Shown: in pieces, positions 38,331-49,637 of the stretch
Layout: the number at the start of each line of letters is the position of its first letter
Numbering within the stretch: position 1 is the stretch's first letter
Source: Limnanthes douglasii subsp. nivea
Lineage: Eukaryota > Streptophyta > Magnoliopsida > Brassicales > Limnanthaceae
Length of the DNA: 64,000 nucleotides
Direction: 5' to 3'
Assembly (NCBI GenBank): GCA_036936605.1
Contig: JAUPFV010000001.1
Coordinates: 173,308,386-173,372,385, forward strand
The notes under the pieces: model-generated
Database searches by the model: none
What the model was told of the DNA's origin: nothing
What the model saw: the letters and a program-made list of their open reading frames with translations, nothing else
Translations under genes and position numbers: made by a program

Positions 38331-40764
38331 CAGCTCCGTGAGTGAGCTTCATAGAACTATGATGGAGATATTCATTATTATTTATAGATTCTTCTTCAGA
38401 TCATGCTCATGAATGTATATCTATGGGAATTTTCTGTCATGGGAGATGTTTTCTATGTTCATGGTGACAAAATCAGTTCTGACATGGTGTAAAGAGTGGG
38501 AAATGATTGGCCGGTAGTGTATGATAGAATTAGATGAAGCACCATCGTTTACCTCTAAATAGTCCCGGTTGTATGGAAGCAAATCGTAATTTTAGATGCG
38601 CAATCAACTAATCGAGCAATCAAGCATCATGAGTGGAAGAAGAATGTTTGAATAATACAGGGTACATGAATCGTAATGTCAGATGCGCAAGAAATCGAGC
38701 ATCATGAGCTCCTTGTTTGGAGTTTTCATCTATAGTTCAGTTACAGTTGTAGTAGTTATAAGTATTATGTTAATTACATAGTTACTAGCCATTATGTCAC
38801 AGGTTGAATGGAATTACTAGCTAAATAAGTTTCTTGTTGGTCTAACGCATTTTTGAACCCTTTATAAACCACAGTTCGGTCATGGTACAAGCATTAATCT
38901 TTTTGTGAGCTTCTTTATAATACTAAGGCTTGGGAAGATCATATGTTAAGCTTAGTAACAGCTCGGGTTTTGGCATGAGAAAATGTAGAGCTTGCTAAAA
39001 TGACGAGGACATCTAAACATATCTGATTAAAAACCAATATGAGATAATTAAAGTACTACCAAATATTGGAATTAGTCTTATAACACGCTCAAGAGCAAGG
39101 AAAATTCGCCGAGAGTTCAACAAGGTTGTGGAAAGCCTTATAAGCCCAATGGAACATGAGCCAACTTACAGTTTAGCTACTGATCAAGAAATGCATTTAA
39201 TTTGAGTAAATAATGTGAGAAATTTGTTCTAGTTCGGAACATTTACAGTTCAAGATGATATTACTAAGTAATAAAGGCCAAAAATATACTTTTGAGTCAT
39301 TTTACAATATCAACTTATTTCGTCAAAACCTAGATGAGGAGATCTTCTTGTATACATCAAAATGGAAAAATTCAAAATTCAAGCATATTTATATTGTATT
39401 TAGTGTTCAAGCATTAGATTTGAAGTCGTTAAACTCATTTAATTATGTTTTAAGAGAGTCAATGAGAGTTATTTCATATTTATTATCCAAGGGTTATTTT
39501 TTAGTCTTTAAACTTATCAACTTTTATTTTAAGAAAGTCAAAGCGAATTATTTTATTTTTACCAATTGGTCTTTCTTTGTATGACTATGAATAAATCTCT
39601 AGAGTCTTTGTATTATTCAGATTGAATTAAGTCATAAAAAAGAGTTTATACTCAAAACATTTATCTGGGACAAATCCATCACTTTCCATAATGACTTTGT
39701 TTATGAAAGTTATTTGAACATCAACGAATCAAATCACTTTTCGAGCATATATCAACTATGGCTTGATAAATTATTTTGAGCTTTCTAACAGTTCGGGTTC
39801 GGGCATGGTACAATTCTAACATGTATCAGTATCCAACGTGTATCAATGGCTAATAGAAGGATCATAGTATTTTTCGGCGGTCAATGCCTAACAAAATAGT
39901 GTTACATTAGCCATTTTGTTCCTAAAAATGTAATTAAAAGGGATCCTCCATAATTTAAACGATATAGATTATCCAAGAGAGTCCTTGTGTATAGTGGAAC
40001 CAGAAAAAATATTGGAATAAGTAACACTTGGAATATGACATATAGTTGGTATCAGTCATCCCTTACAAGAGGTCCTCCCATTAGATTTATTAACCTTTTT
40101 ATCCAAGAATTTGGATGTTTTTGGTTGGACTACACAAGATGTAACAGTAGTACCAGCTTCAATAACATGACACAAGTTTTCTATAAAGAAATATTTTAGT
40201 ATGATAAAGTAGATGTAGGGTTGGGGTCGGTGAATGAAAAATCAATCATCTATATCTCTAAATTTTTTGACCTGAGTGACCTGTTTTGTGAGTTTTGTTT
40301 TTAAGAAAATGTGCAACATTTGGCGTTGTTAGACGTTTTTTTAATTAACAGACATGTGTCCTAACCAATTATCCCTCACCATTTAGATGTTGTCATAGCA
40401 ATAATCATGGTGGTGAACTATGCTAAATATCGTATTTAATGCAAGAGTATAATAATGTTGCTTAAATATTCCATGTGGATCTAAACTCGTTTTATAACTT
40501 GTTGATTTTCGTCCCATTGCAAGTGATAACTGACCTGTCAAATTCATGAAAGAGCTGGAAAAACGTTCATTTTTATTAGTGAAGAGTAGAAGATGGGAAA
40601 ACTCATTGGACATGCTACTACCACCAAAGACTTTTCAGTTATAGGCAAATGTTTTTGCCTCGAGATGTTTCGTAGGCTTTTAAAAGAAATCGTTCGTGAC
40701 TATTGTATTTAGTGACAAATAGTCCATGGATTTTCAAAATTCTACTGCTAGTTCTTGGGCTATC

Positions 40765-41046
40765 TATTTTGGTGACATATAGTTCGTGGACTTTCAAAAA
40801 TCTGTTGGTAGTCCATGGACTATCCATTTTAGATAAAGTTAGTCTTATGCACATGTTTATTAAGGGAACTAAGTTTATCAAAAATAGAAAGTTAAAGGAC
40901 TGATTTTATCAAAAGTTAATAGTTGATGGACTATCTGTCACAAAAATTGATAGTCAACACACGCAATGGACTAACTTTATCTAAACTGGGTAGTCAAGGG
41001 ATTACCAGCGGACTTTTGAAAGTTCAGGAACTATCTATCACTAAAT
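40765..41046. mobile_element. MITE-like fold-back element
   Basis: The left arm (about 40,765-40,843) and right arm (about 40,967-41,046) are inverted copies about 79 bp long. Both contain AGATAAAGTTAGTC and, further out, GACTTTCAAAA/GAACTTTCAAAA with TATAGTTC/GATAGTTCC. A partial second outer copy of the left arm lies at about 40,707-40,764. The roughly 120-bp centre has no coding potential. Superfamily not determined and no clear target duplication. Confidence 0.65.
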
Positions 41047-42415
41047 TCGATATAATAGAGAGACGAGTTAGTGCTCAAACCCTATTTTGTACGAGTTTGT
41101 TTTTAATATCACATAACCATCTTTTTACCTTGTCCATAATATCTTCGAGTTTTTGCTGATCATGCGGAGTCAGAGTGCGACAAAACATTATAGCATTTAA
41201 GTGATATTTCGAGAAAGACATGGGATCAACCGTACCTCAACCTCTTTAACTTTATAAGATTTAATTTCATATGAGATTGGTCTCGTAGAAAATACATGCT
41301 CTGGTAAAATCATATGTTATTTATTTGTCTGTCACAAAGAGAGAAATGACGGGGTCTTCAACCCAAGATCCAACCAGCTCCACAAATGTAGAAAGGATTC
41401 ATGTACAAAGTTACTTTAATAGCAGTGCAGGAGTTTAGGGTTGATCAAAAGCCTTAGAGAATGGACAAATATTAGGGGTTAATCTCATCTTGCAAATTTT
41501 TAACGGCATGCCTAACGTGGATCTTGGGATTTTCTATGAGTTGGTACAGCCCATGAAACGTCAAAGTAAATTTTTTTAACTACGTAAGTGTACGCGTAGT
41601 TTCAATTTTGGTGAAGGGAATAAGGTATACAACCAACCGATGAATGAAATTCATAGAGAAGACCGATGAAAGAGATATTATTGACTATGCACATGTGGGG
41701 GATTGTGAATATGTTGTAATTTTTATTTCCAAGTAAGCTAAAGCAATGTATGAAGTTCAACCAATTGTTTTCATAAAAAGAGACTGGATATAGAAAATAC
41801 TTTTCACTCAGAGGCATTATTAAGGGATTAGTTCCTCTACCGGGGGTATTGACAAAACAATAAATCTTGCACCAGAGGTTTTATCAAAGAAGAGATGTCG
41901 TTAACCAAGGATTATGGATATTTATACTTCATATTTTCATGTCAAACCTCCTAGTACTAAAGTCCTCTAGTTGAACAAAATTTAATTATTTGTAACACCA
42001 TTCTGATTTCGCTAATATTGGTTTTGTACTAACTAGCTTTTATTTTATGTGGCTCTTTTTTAGAATTTTTTTATCATACTCTAAGTCTTATAACTTATAA
42101 GTCATTTGGCGTTGGGTTTGCATTTATCAATAGAGAACATGTGTTTTCTTTATCAATAAATATGTTCTACAATAATATTTTTTTCATTTTGGATGTATAT
42201 AATTATATTTTGTTTTATATTCGTTTGTTTAAAACAAAAATTTTATTTCGACTACCTTCCGATTGATTCAAGTTATCTTTCTTTTTATTTTTTATACATG
42301 TTGACACTACTTTAAGTACACTATAGAACGAAAGTGATATATCACTTAAATCGATTATACATGTTTTCAAATGACAGTAAGTGGTGTTGAATCTCTTTCA
42401 GGGTGATCAATCACT

Positions 42416-42575
42416 TTGTACATTGGTTTTATGACTGGGAAATCACTTTCATATTGATGTTCTGGCTCAGAAGCCTATGCACATTGGTGCTCTAACTCGG
42501 AAGTCACTTTGCAAATTGATGTTTTGGCTTGCAAGGATGTGCACATTTCATGCTCTTGCTCAGAAGTATATACCC
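42416..42575. repeat. Degenerate tandem repeat, about 40-46-bp unit, 4 copies
   Basis: The unit has the form GCACATTGGTGCTCTAACTC, then GGAAGTCACTT. Copies differ by many substitutions and small indels. Confidence 0.7.
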
Positions 42576-43664
42576 ATTCAAATTTCTAATACATAAATAT
42601 TAGAAGGCACAAATTAAGATGACATCAAAATTAAATAATAATATATGGCCTCATTTAAACTACCCGACCACCGTAGTACGAAATAGCACAAAAATATATA
42701 TAATAATGTAATAAGAAAGAAAATATTTTACAGAAATAAAGAATATTGAAAGAATATATTCTTTAGCAAACATAAAGTTTCAGATTCTCCATATTCTATG
42801 TGTGTGCTTGAAAATCTCTTTATGTATCCATTAGGTTGTAAGCACCTAACTTAACTTTAGCATTTACTGTGTAGGGTCCTTTCTATTTTCTCCATAGCTT
42901 ACAAGAGCTTTTGATTTTCCGTGAAGGAAGACCCTCCTTGTTATTTTATCCCAAACTTGAAATTCACAATCCTACTCTTAGAATTGTATATGTTTCCCCT
43001 TAACATTCGGTAATTATTCATTCAGAGATGTGTATTGATTTATTTTTATTCTACCAAATCAAGTTCAGCTTGATGGAAACTTTTGTTAGTTCTTTCATCG
43101 TAGTTGATAATTCTAAAGGAGGACATAAAATTTTCTCTTGGGACCACAATTTCATTTCTTATACCATAGTGGAGAGAAATTCCTTTGTTGTGATTATGGG
43201 GATAGTTTGGTATGATCATAATATTACATAAGAGAATCTTCTAGGTATGAGTCGGTTTCCATAGACGAGATTGATGAAGTTGAGTAAAATTATTTGGTTA
43301 TACAAGGCAATGTGATATTTTTTAAAGATAGATTAGGGTTGTTGTAAAGAATGGAGAGATAAGAAGAAGACAATCAATATAGTATAATAATCGAAGTTTG
43401 GTCATGAGGTCTTAGATCAGAGTCCTTATTTATAGTGTTAGGTCCATGAATCATAGGGAAAAAGATATAAATTCCTTATATAATACTAAAAGAAATCCTA
43501 GTTAAACCGAATGATTCTATAACTCTGAAAGGAAAATATATATTCCTAACTGAAGCATATGCTTAATTGATAAGACTACACCATATTTAGTTACATTTAC
43601 TCTTTATTATATTAGGGTTCGACTAAGCTACATATTTAAACCTTATCATCAAAAATTCACAAAA

Positions 43665-44955
43665 TTGATAGTAATATTGATGGAGTCAATTTCCGAAACA
43701 GTTCATTTTGACATATATGGTCTAGATATTATGGGACCATTCCAAAAATGGTCAAGGGGTCGGCAGTACCTTTTGTTGGTCGTTGACTACTTCTTTAGAT
43801 GGGTTGAAGTAGCGTCGCTGGAGAAAAATAGATATAAAGATCATTTCATTCCTTCGAACCAATATTTGCTACATGTATGGGTCTTTAGAGAAATCCTAAC
43901 TAATAATATCATGTACTTTTAGAAGGTAAAACTTGCATTATTTTGCAGAATCATGGAAATAAACAAACATTTTTTAATATCTACTCATCTGCGAGCTAAA
44001 AATAAAAATGAATTAAATAATCATACCTTATTAGAATGGATACGTCTCCTTATCGAATGCTCTACATGGAAATGAATTGATACACTTCAAAAAGTACAAT
44101 GGCCCTTTCGAACTACATTGAATAATACAATAAGGAAGAAAAATGTCATTTTAGTCTATGAGATAGAAAATATGTTTCTAACAAACATATTTATGCCTCC
44201 TTTTTTAATAATCAATTATGAAGTACAAATGATGTCAGTCGTTGGCCAAATTAGACTTGATAAAGAAAAACAAAATCAAGACTCATCTTCACACATAACA
44301 CTGTAAAATGTTAAAGCCCAGTAGGTATATATGGGGATCGAAAATATTTGAGTATGGTAAATAGAGATATGATTGGATTTCTTCGAGGGGGCATTTTAAA
44401 CCTAAGATAAATTCTATACTTACCATGTTCATTTATCTTTTGAATAAGCTTTGTGTTTAACGCAGCTATGTGTTTTGGTATATCATTAAATATTAGAAAA
44501 TGTGTAACTAAAAGTGCTTAATGGGCTTCTTTGATCCATGGGTTTGACTTATGTCTACGACATGAACCGATTGCCCCATTAATCCAAAATTAGCCTATAA
44601 AAGCTCTAAAAAACTACATTTAAGGGGTTGAGATTTGATCTCTCTGAAAATTAAACACAAAATCTTAGTTATCTCTCTAACTTCTACCTTAAATTTAATA
44701 CAATAATTACATAATTACCTAAATAACCTCTGAATCAATTTACACCTTATCAGGTATGACTCCAAGGGCCTCTTTTAAGATTATTAGGTAGGTTATCAAG
44801 TATTTAGAATGGTCTTCCTCCATTCCAAAGATAAATCTCTTCGCCAACTACGGAAAAATTGGTTAGGACCTTACACTATAGCCGCCCAATCAAATGATGA
44901 ACCTATAAACTATTACATGCAAAAGGAAAATCTTGCTGCACCAGTAGAAGATTAA
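43665..44955 (+). pseudogene. Older Tat-like remnant A: integrase, interrupted by a candidate solo LTR
   Basis: The integrase core is recognisable: D-I-M-G-P-F-Q-K-W (about 43,725), Y-L-L-L-V-V-D-Y-F-F-R-W-V-E-V-A (about 43,766-43,813). After a gap comes W-P-F-R-T-T (about 44,100) and V-Y-E-I-E-N-M-F-L, corresponding to the LVYGAEAVIPAE region. The C-terminal part resumes at 44,753 and ends N-Y-G-K-N-W-L-G-P-Y-T-I-A-A (about 44,845-44,885). The second catalytic Asp (T-D-N-G) reads T-N-N. Many stops are present. A 421-bp segment (44,332-44,752) separates the two halves. Confidence 0.7.
44332..44752 (+). repeat. Candidate solo LTR inserted in the integrase remnant
   Basis: Starts TGGGGATCG and ends ...CCTTATCA, i.e. 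TG..CA. It contains a TATA box, CCTATAAAAGC (about 44,593-44,603). GGTAT follows it at 44,753-44,757 and occurs at 44,324-44,328 with three extra bases (ATA) before the LTR start, consistent with an imperfect 5-bp target duplication. Integrase homology continues directly across it, so it is an insertion. Which retrotransposon family it belongs to is not known. Confidence 0.5.
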
Positions 44956-45040
44956 ATATTTAAGGCTTCCTACACCATGGAACATAATGTATACTCTTAG
45001 ATAATTGTTTCCACAATTGTAAACTTTCTTCTTCTTTTCT

Positions 45041-45400
45041 TTATACTTTTTGGATGTACTCTTTCCTGCTTTTGGTTGTGTAGGTAGGTTTTAACGCGGT
45101 ATATTTCTCGTAATAAATTTTTGATGTCATGCCACAATTGTTACAAATTCTTACTATATAACTTACTTGTTTCAAAGTCGCATTGTCTTGTGCCAAAACA
45201 ACACCTTCATGCTGAAGAGCACCCGTGTGCATTTTGGCTTCCAAAATAAAGCATTCATGTACAAAGAAGTTTTTGAACCGAGTATCTAACTTTTGTATTT
45301 GGACTTGATCACACTCAAAAGAGGTTCAACATTACTTGTTTGTTGTGTGAAAGAACGTAAAATAATATATAAAATACGTTGCTTATTCTACACTTTGGAC
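45041..45400 (-). pseudogene. Fragment of the Tat antisense ORF (remnant A)
   Basis: A minus-strand frame at 45,041-45,244 (67 codons) with L-Q-H-E-G-V-V-L-A-Q-D-N-A-T-L-K-Q, similar in character to the coiled-coil part of the antisense ORF at 15.5-15.9 kb. It lies just after the integrase end in the expected place and strand. The piece at 45,281-45,400 has a diverged direct copy at 49,638-49,760. Confidence 0.4.
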
Positions 45401-46079
45401 TCCCGTATTTTTAACTAATATACAAAATAAATCAAATGGAATAGCCCGAAACATTTAAAATGATAAAATAACCTATTTTTAATAATATATACATTTAAGT
45501 AAATTAAAATTTTAGCTAAAAATGTCTAATAAAATATTTGTTATTAAATTTATAGACGTGTTACTAAATCTACAAATCAAACAATAAAAAATGACAATTA
45601 GACAAGAAAAAAAACAATGTTTAATGATCTTTAAGCCAATGTTTATTATTGAAAATAATTTTTTTGACTAAGCTTAAAGAACAAAAGAAGAAAATAATTA
45701 AGGTAAAGAGGCCTAACTTACCAACCTTTAAAAGTTTGATTTATTGAAAAAAATAAAATACAAAAACGTTTTTAAAATTTATTATAAAGAGATTAGAGAT
45801 GTTTTATATGTTAGGATTCAAAATATGGTAATTGTATTTAGTTAGTTGAATGATATTTTTGTAAAAAACGATAACTATGATTAACAAAATTTATTTTATT
45901 AGTATTATATATATTTAGTATAACATCATTTTTATAGCGGGATCATACATTTTATCAATGTATGAGGTTAAATTTTATAGTTACTTAATCTGTATATAAG
46001 AAACCAGATGAGACTTGATACAACAATCGAATTTAGCAGTAATAGAGTCACTTAAACGATAAAATAGGTCCATGTCTTG

Positions 46080-46865
46080 ATATAAGGTTGATTGTTTTCA
46101 ATCGATTCATTTACAGAGCTATTAACAAGTGCACCCTATTTTTATGAGTCCTAAAATAGGTCGGATACTTAAACTGGAGCCCAAAATACGATAAAATATG
46201 CAGGACAAACAAAGAACCATGCCATCACCTAAACTCCTAGTAGGGTTGAACCCATATTACATTATTTATTAATATTTAGCATTCTCTAATAACGATCTTA
46301 GTGTTGTCTTACAACCGGAGAGGTTAGCGTTGGCTTTGGTGGCTGTTGTTAAAAAATAAAATCATATTTTCAAGACTACACGATTATGGTTAAACTACGT
46401 TTCTTTTGAGAAGCATCCTTCAAAATTATGACATATCCAAAACACTAACACGATAGTCTATAGAGCTGAAATATTTATGAATTCAAACAAAGAAATACCA
46501 TCAAAGTCCGGGGTCTAGCAGACTTCCTCATGAACTTTTACACTAAATAAGAGGATAATAGTACCAATATAGACAATATAAGACTGATAGAGACTCAAAT
46601 AATCTAGGCCCACTATATGTTGCTTGAAGAAAATCTATATTTTTTAGAGTCAGCAAGATCCTTGTATCTATGCGTAATCTTGGATGAATCAACCTTTGTA
46701 CTCAAAGAACTCCACAAAAGAGAAGTTTCTCATTACGGGTATAAATCTCTCCATATATGAATCTTATTAGCCAGTTATCACTGGCTTACAATACATATCG
46801 ATACTAAAACAAGTGTGCAATGCTGCGATCTGTGCAACTTATTTATGAACTGAATTGAAGTCCCA
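46080..46865 (+). pseudogene. Older Tat-like remnant B: RNase H and integrase zinc-binding domain
   Basis: A plus-strand translation gives P-E-R-L-A-L-A-L-V-A-V-V-K-K (about 46,316-46,357), the RNase H helix seen in the intact element, then L-A-D-F-L-M-N-F (about 46,521). The HHCC finger follows: L-K-E-L-H...S-H-Y-G-Y-K-S-L and S-Y-H-W-L ending C-C-D-L-C-N at about 46,850. This duplicates a region whose partner in remnant A is lost, so a second Tat-like copy is present. It stops where the minus-strand chromovirus begins. Confidence 0.6.
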
Positions 46866-46871
46866 TAGTAA

Positions 46872-48501
46872 TTATGGGGACATAAATGAGCATTTGGCAG
46901 TTGCAGCATAAAACTTGTCCCGACGCAACACCAATAACACCTCACGTAAATGGGATAGATGCACATAATGGTTAGCACTATAGATCAGAATATCATCGAA
47001 GTAAACAACAACAAATTTATCGATGAAAGGCCTCAATGCCTGATTCATGATGCGCGTGAACGTGCTAGGCGTGTTGGACAGACCAAACGGCATCACCATC
47101 CACTCAAACAAACCCTCACGCGTCTTAAACGCCGTCTTCCACTCATCACCAGGACGAATCCGAATCTGATGGTATCCATTCTTCAAATCAAGCTTGTTGA
47201 ACACAGAAGCACCACCCAACTGGTCTAACAGATCATCCAGGCGAGGGATAGAAAACCTGTAGCGAACAGTGATCTTGTTGATAGCTCGACTGTCCACACA
47301 CATACGGCAAGAACCATCTTTCTTCGGTGTGAGTAATGCCGGAACTGCACATGGGCTGAGACTTTCCCGAATATGTCCGTTATCCCAACAAATCCTCCAC
47401 CTTTCGGCGTAATTCTTCATGCTCCTTCGGGCTCATTCGATAGTGGGGCCTATTTGGGAGAGCAGCACCAGGGACCAGGTCGATCTGATGTTGAATATCC
47501 CTTAGAGGAGGTAACTCGGGTGGCAAATTCTCAGGAAACACATCTGCAAACTCCTGCAAAAGAGACTGAACGACAGGACTAGGGTCCGCATGGGAATCAG
47601 TCACAACAGGATCACAAAACAATAAGAAAACCACAACATCCTCTTCCATGGCTGTTTGAAAAGGAGCACGGGACAGTAAAGTCGTTGTGGAAGGATTAGA
47701 GCCAATGCTTAGGGGTCGAGGCTTCGCTGGCACAAGAACAATCTTTTTTACCCTAAAGAGGAATGAATAAGTATTTGCACGACCATCATGCACAACAGAC
47801 AGATCGTACTGCCAAGGACGGCCAAGTAATAGGTGACAGGCATCCATAGGTACAATATCACAAAACACTTCATCCTGGTATGTTTTCCCCACAGAAAAAG
47901 ATACAAGCACGCGTTTAGATACAATGATATTAGTACCTTTACTCAGCCAGGCGAGCTTGTAAGGCTTGGGGTGCGATTCTGACTTCAACCCGAGCTTTGA
48001 AACCGTTGTCTCGGAGATAACATTCTCGCAGCTACCAGCATCAATGATGAAGGTGTACACCTTCCCGCTGATCGTGCAAATTGATTGGAACACGTTATTC
48101 CACACCCAGTCACTCTGATCAGGAACGCGAGGAGACAGGAAAGTGCGACGCATCATCAACACGGCTCCAACATCACCAGTCACAATTTCCTCCGCAGCCT
48201 CAGGCAAGTCATCATCATAGGTATCAAATTTCGGAGGACCATTAAGAACAATGGGATTCGGTTCAAACGCCTCGTGAGAGAAAAGACCCCTAGCACCCGC
48301 AGCATTTGGACACTCTACCTGACGATTCCCTAACTCGCCACAGCCATAGCAACGTAAATTGCTTGAAGAACGGCTTGGCACACCGCGCCCAAGAGGGATC
48401 TGATCAGGGGTTGGACGGGGAACTGGTTTGGACGCCAAAATCCCTGAAGGAGCACCGGTCCGTACGCCAGTCTGGGTCCGGCGAGCCGACTGCTTTTCTG
48501 C
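46872..48501 (-). pseudogene. Chromovirus zinc knuckle, protease and partial reverse transcriptase
   Basis: Zinc knuckle C-Y-G-C-G-E-L-G-N-R-Q-V-E-C (about 48,325): the His ligand reads Asn. Protease: F-I-I-D-A-G-S-C-E-N-V-I-S (about 48,020), the ID(G/S)GSCENV motif, followed by M-D-A-C-H-L-L-L-G-R-P-W-Q. A frame change near 47,390 separates this from RT. RT keeps [26 protein letters not shown] and Y-F-D-D-I-L-I-Y-S (about 46,970-46,996), i.e. an intact catalytic triad, and is cut off soon after. The remainder of pol is missing. Confidence 0.88.
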
Positions 48502-49215
48502 CTAGAGGGCACGCCGATGGGCTTCGAAAATAAAGCACGGGTCGAACATATTCAACATATCTTGAAGCTGAAGCCGCAACCCACCAATATAGCGGGATAC
48601 CCGCTGATGCGGCGACTCGGTCACATCCGTACGAGCCAGCCGCTGATAGAATTCTTCTGTATACTCGTCCACAGATCGGGGTCCCTGACGAAGATTCTGG
48701 AGTCGCTGGTATAGTTCCCGCTCGAAGTTGTAAGGAAGGAAAGCCTTGCGGATTTTTTTTTTGAACTTCTCCCAACTGCGGACTTTATCCTTGCCTTCAC
48801 GCTCACGGTTCTTCTTCACTTGCTGCCACCAAGCCTGTGCCCTACCGCGTAGGTGGATGGTGACCAATGCGACCCTTCTCTCCTCAGGAACTTCCTTGAA
48901 GTCCAGCACTTCCTCAATCTGGGATAACCAATCAATAAGCGCCTCTGCCTTAAGGCTACCATCAAAGTCCGGGATGTCTACCTTAAATCCAAGCTCCCAG
49001 CGTCGGCCGTGAGAAGTATTCTGTTCGAACCCCTCCCCAAAAGGGTTATCGATACCTTCAACCTCTGTGCCTTGTTGCCTGGCGTTAAGATCAGCCATCT
49101 GACGGGTAAGATCGGCCACCTGACGGCGTAGGTCAGCAACTTCACGATCATCGAAATCACTTGTATCTCTAGTCACTGCAGCGCCACCGCGACCGCTGGT
49201 TCTTCCTCGCACCAT
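48502..49215 (-). pseudogene. Chromovirus gag
   Basis: The start is the ATG at 49,215 (M-V-R-G-R-T-S-G-R-G-G), just after the PBS; an upstream in-frame extension runs into the PBS and is not likely used. The N-terminus has a short coiled coil (L-R-R-Q-V-A-D-L-T-R-Q-M). The gag core has I-P-D-F-D-G-S-L-K-A-E-A, W-L-S-Q-I-E-E, A-Q-A-W-W-Q-Q-V and F-L-P-Y-N-F-E-R. It ends at a TAG (48,502-48,504) where the frame stays open beyond, so a single nonsense change splits gag from its zinc knuckle and protease. Confidence 0.88.
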
Positions 49216-49232
49216 CTCGCAGGACTGCATGT

Positions 49233-49243
49233 GTCTGATACCA
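49233..49243 (-). promoter_or_regulatory. Primer-binding site, initiator tRNA-Met type
   Basis: TGGTATCAGAC on the minus strand directly after the LTR, the classic PBS of chromoviruses and many other LTR elements. Confidence 0.85.
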
Positions 49244-49246
49244 CTA

Positions 49247-49624
49247 TGATTCAGAGTGAAACGCAAGAGAAGCTAAAGAGGGATAAAAACCCTAATTTTA
49301 TTAATAAAAAACAACTGCCTCAATAATGTATAGAAGATATGTTTATATAAGGGTTCAAGTGAAACCCTAAAACTAAAAATATGAAAATTACTAAAATAGC
49401 CTAAAGTATTAAAAACGCAAAATAAGATGATAGATGAGCCCAAATGCCCAAAAAGGCCCATAGCTCACGAGCGAAGCTGGTGACTTGCGTTCATGACGTC
49501 GTTTCCTTCGAAACAAGGTGCTGTGGGTCAAAATCAGACACCGGAGCTCCAAACTGTCAATTCACCGCATTCTTCGGGTGATCGCCAGTTTTCATAAATT
49601 CCAGCGCTAAACTGTCTGCATCAC
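49247..49624 (-). repeat. 5' LTR of the truncated chromovirus
   Basis: On the minus strand it starts TGATGCAGACAG (or TGTGATGCAG two bases earlier) and ends ...CTCTGAATCA, three bases before the PBS. About 377 bp. Only one LTR is present, so the 5' boundary rests on the TG start alone. Confidence 0.65.
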
Positions 49625-49637
49625 ATAGGCTTCTGAG

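Larger units (their letters stand above)
38331..43664. other. Degraded repeat DNA between Tat-like remnants
   Basis: No gene is supported. A direct duplication built on AATCGTAATNTNAGATGCGCAA...CGAGCA(TC) lies at about 38,586-38,712, and a fold-back MITE and a short tandem array are listed separately. A plus-strand frame at about 39,055-39,180 reads L-I-T-R-S-R-A-R-K-I, resembling the G-P-I-T-R-S-R-A-K segment between gag and pol of some Ty3/gypsy elements; this is weak evidence of another remnant. Confidence 0.4.
46872..49624 (-). mobile_element. Truncated chromovirus-type Ty3/gypsy element (CRM/Reina-like), minus strand
   Basis: On the minus strand from 49,624 to 46,872: one LTR, an initiator-Met PBS, gag, protease and the first part of RT, then abrupt loss. 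No second LTR, RNase H or integrase is present. GC content and ORF integrity are higher than in the surrounding Tat remnants, so it is younger. The break falls after K-C-S-F-M in RT, next to C-D-L-C-N of the plus-strand integrase remnant. Confidence 0.85.
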
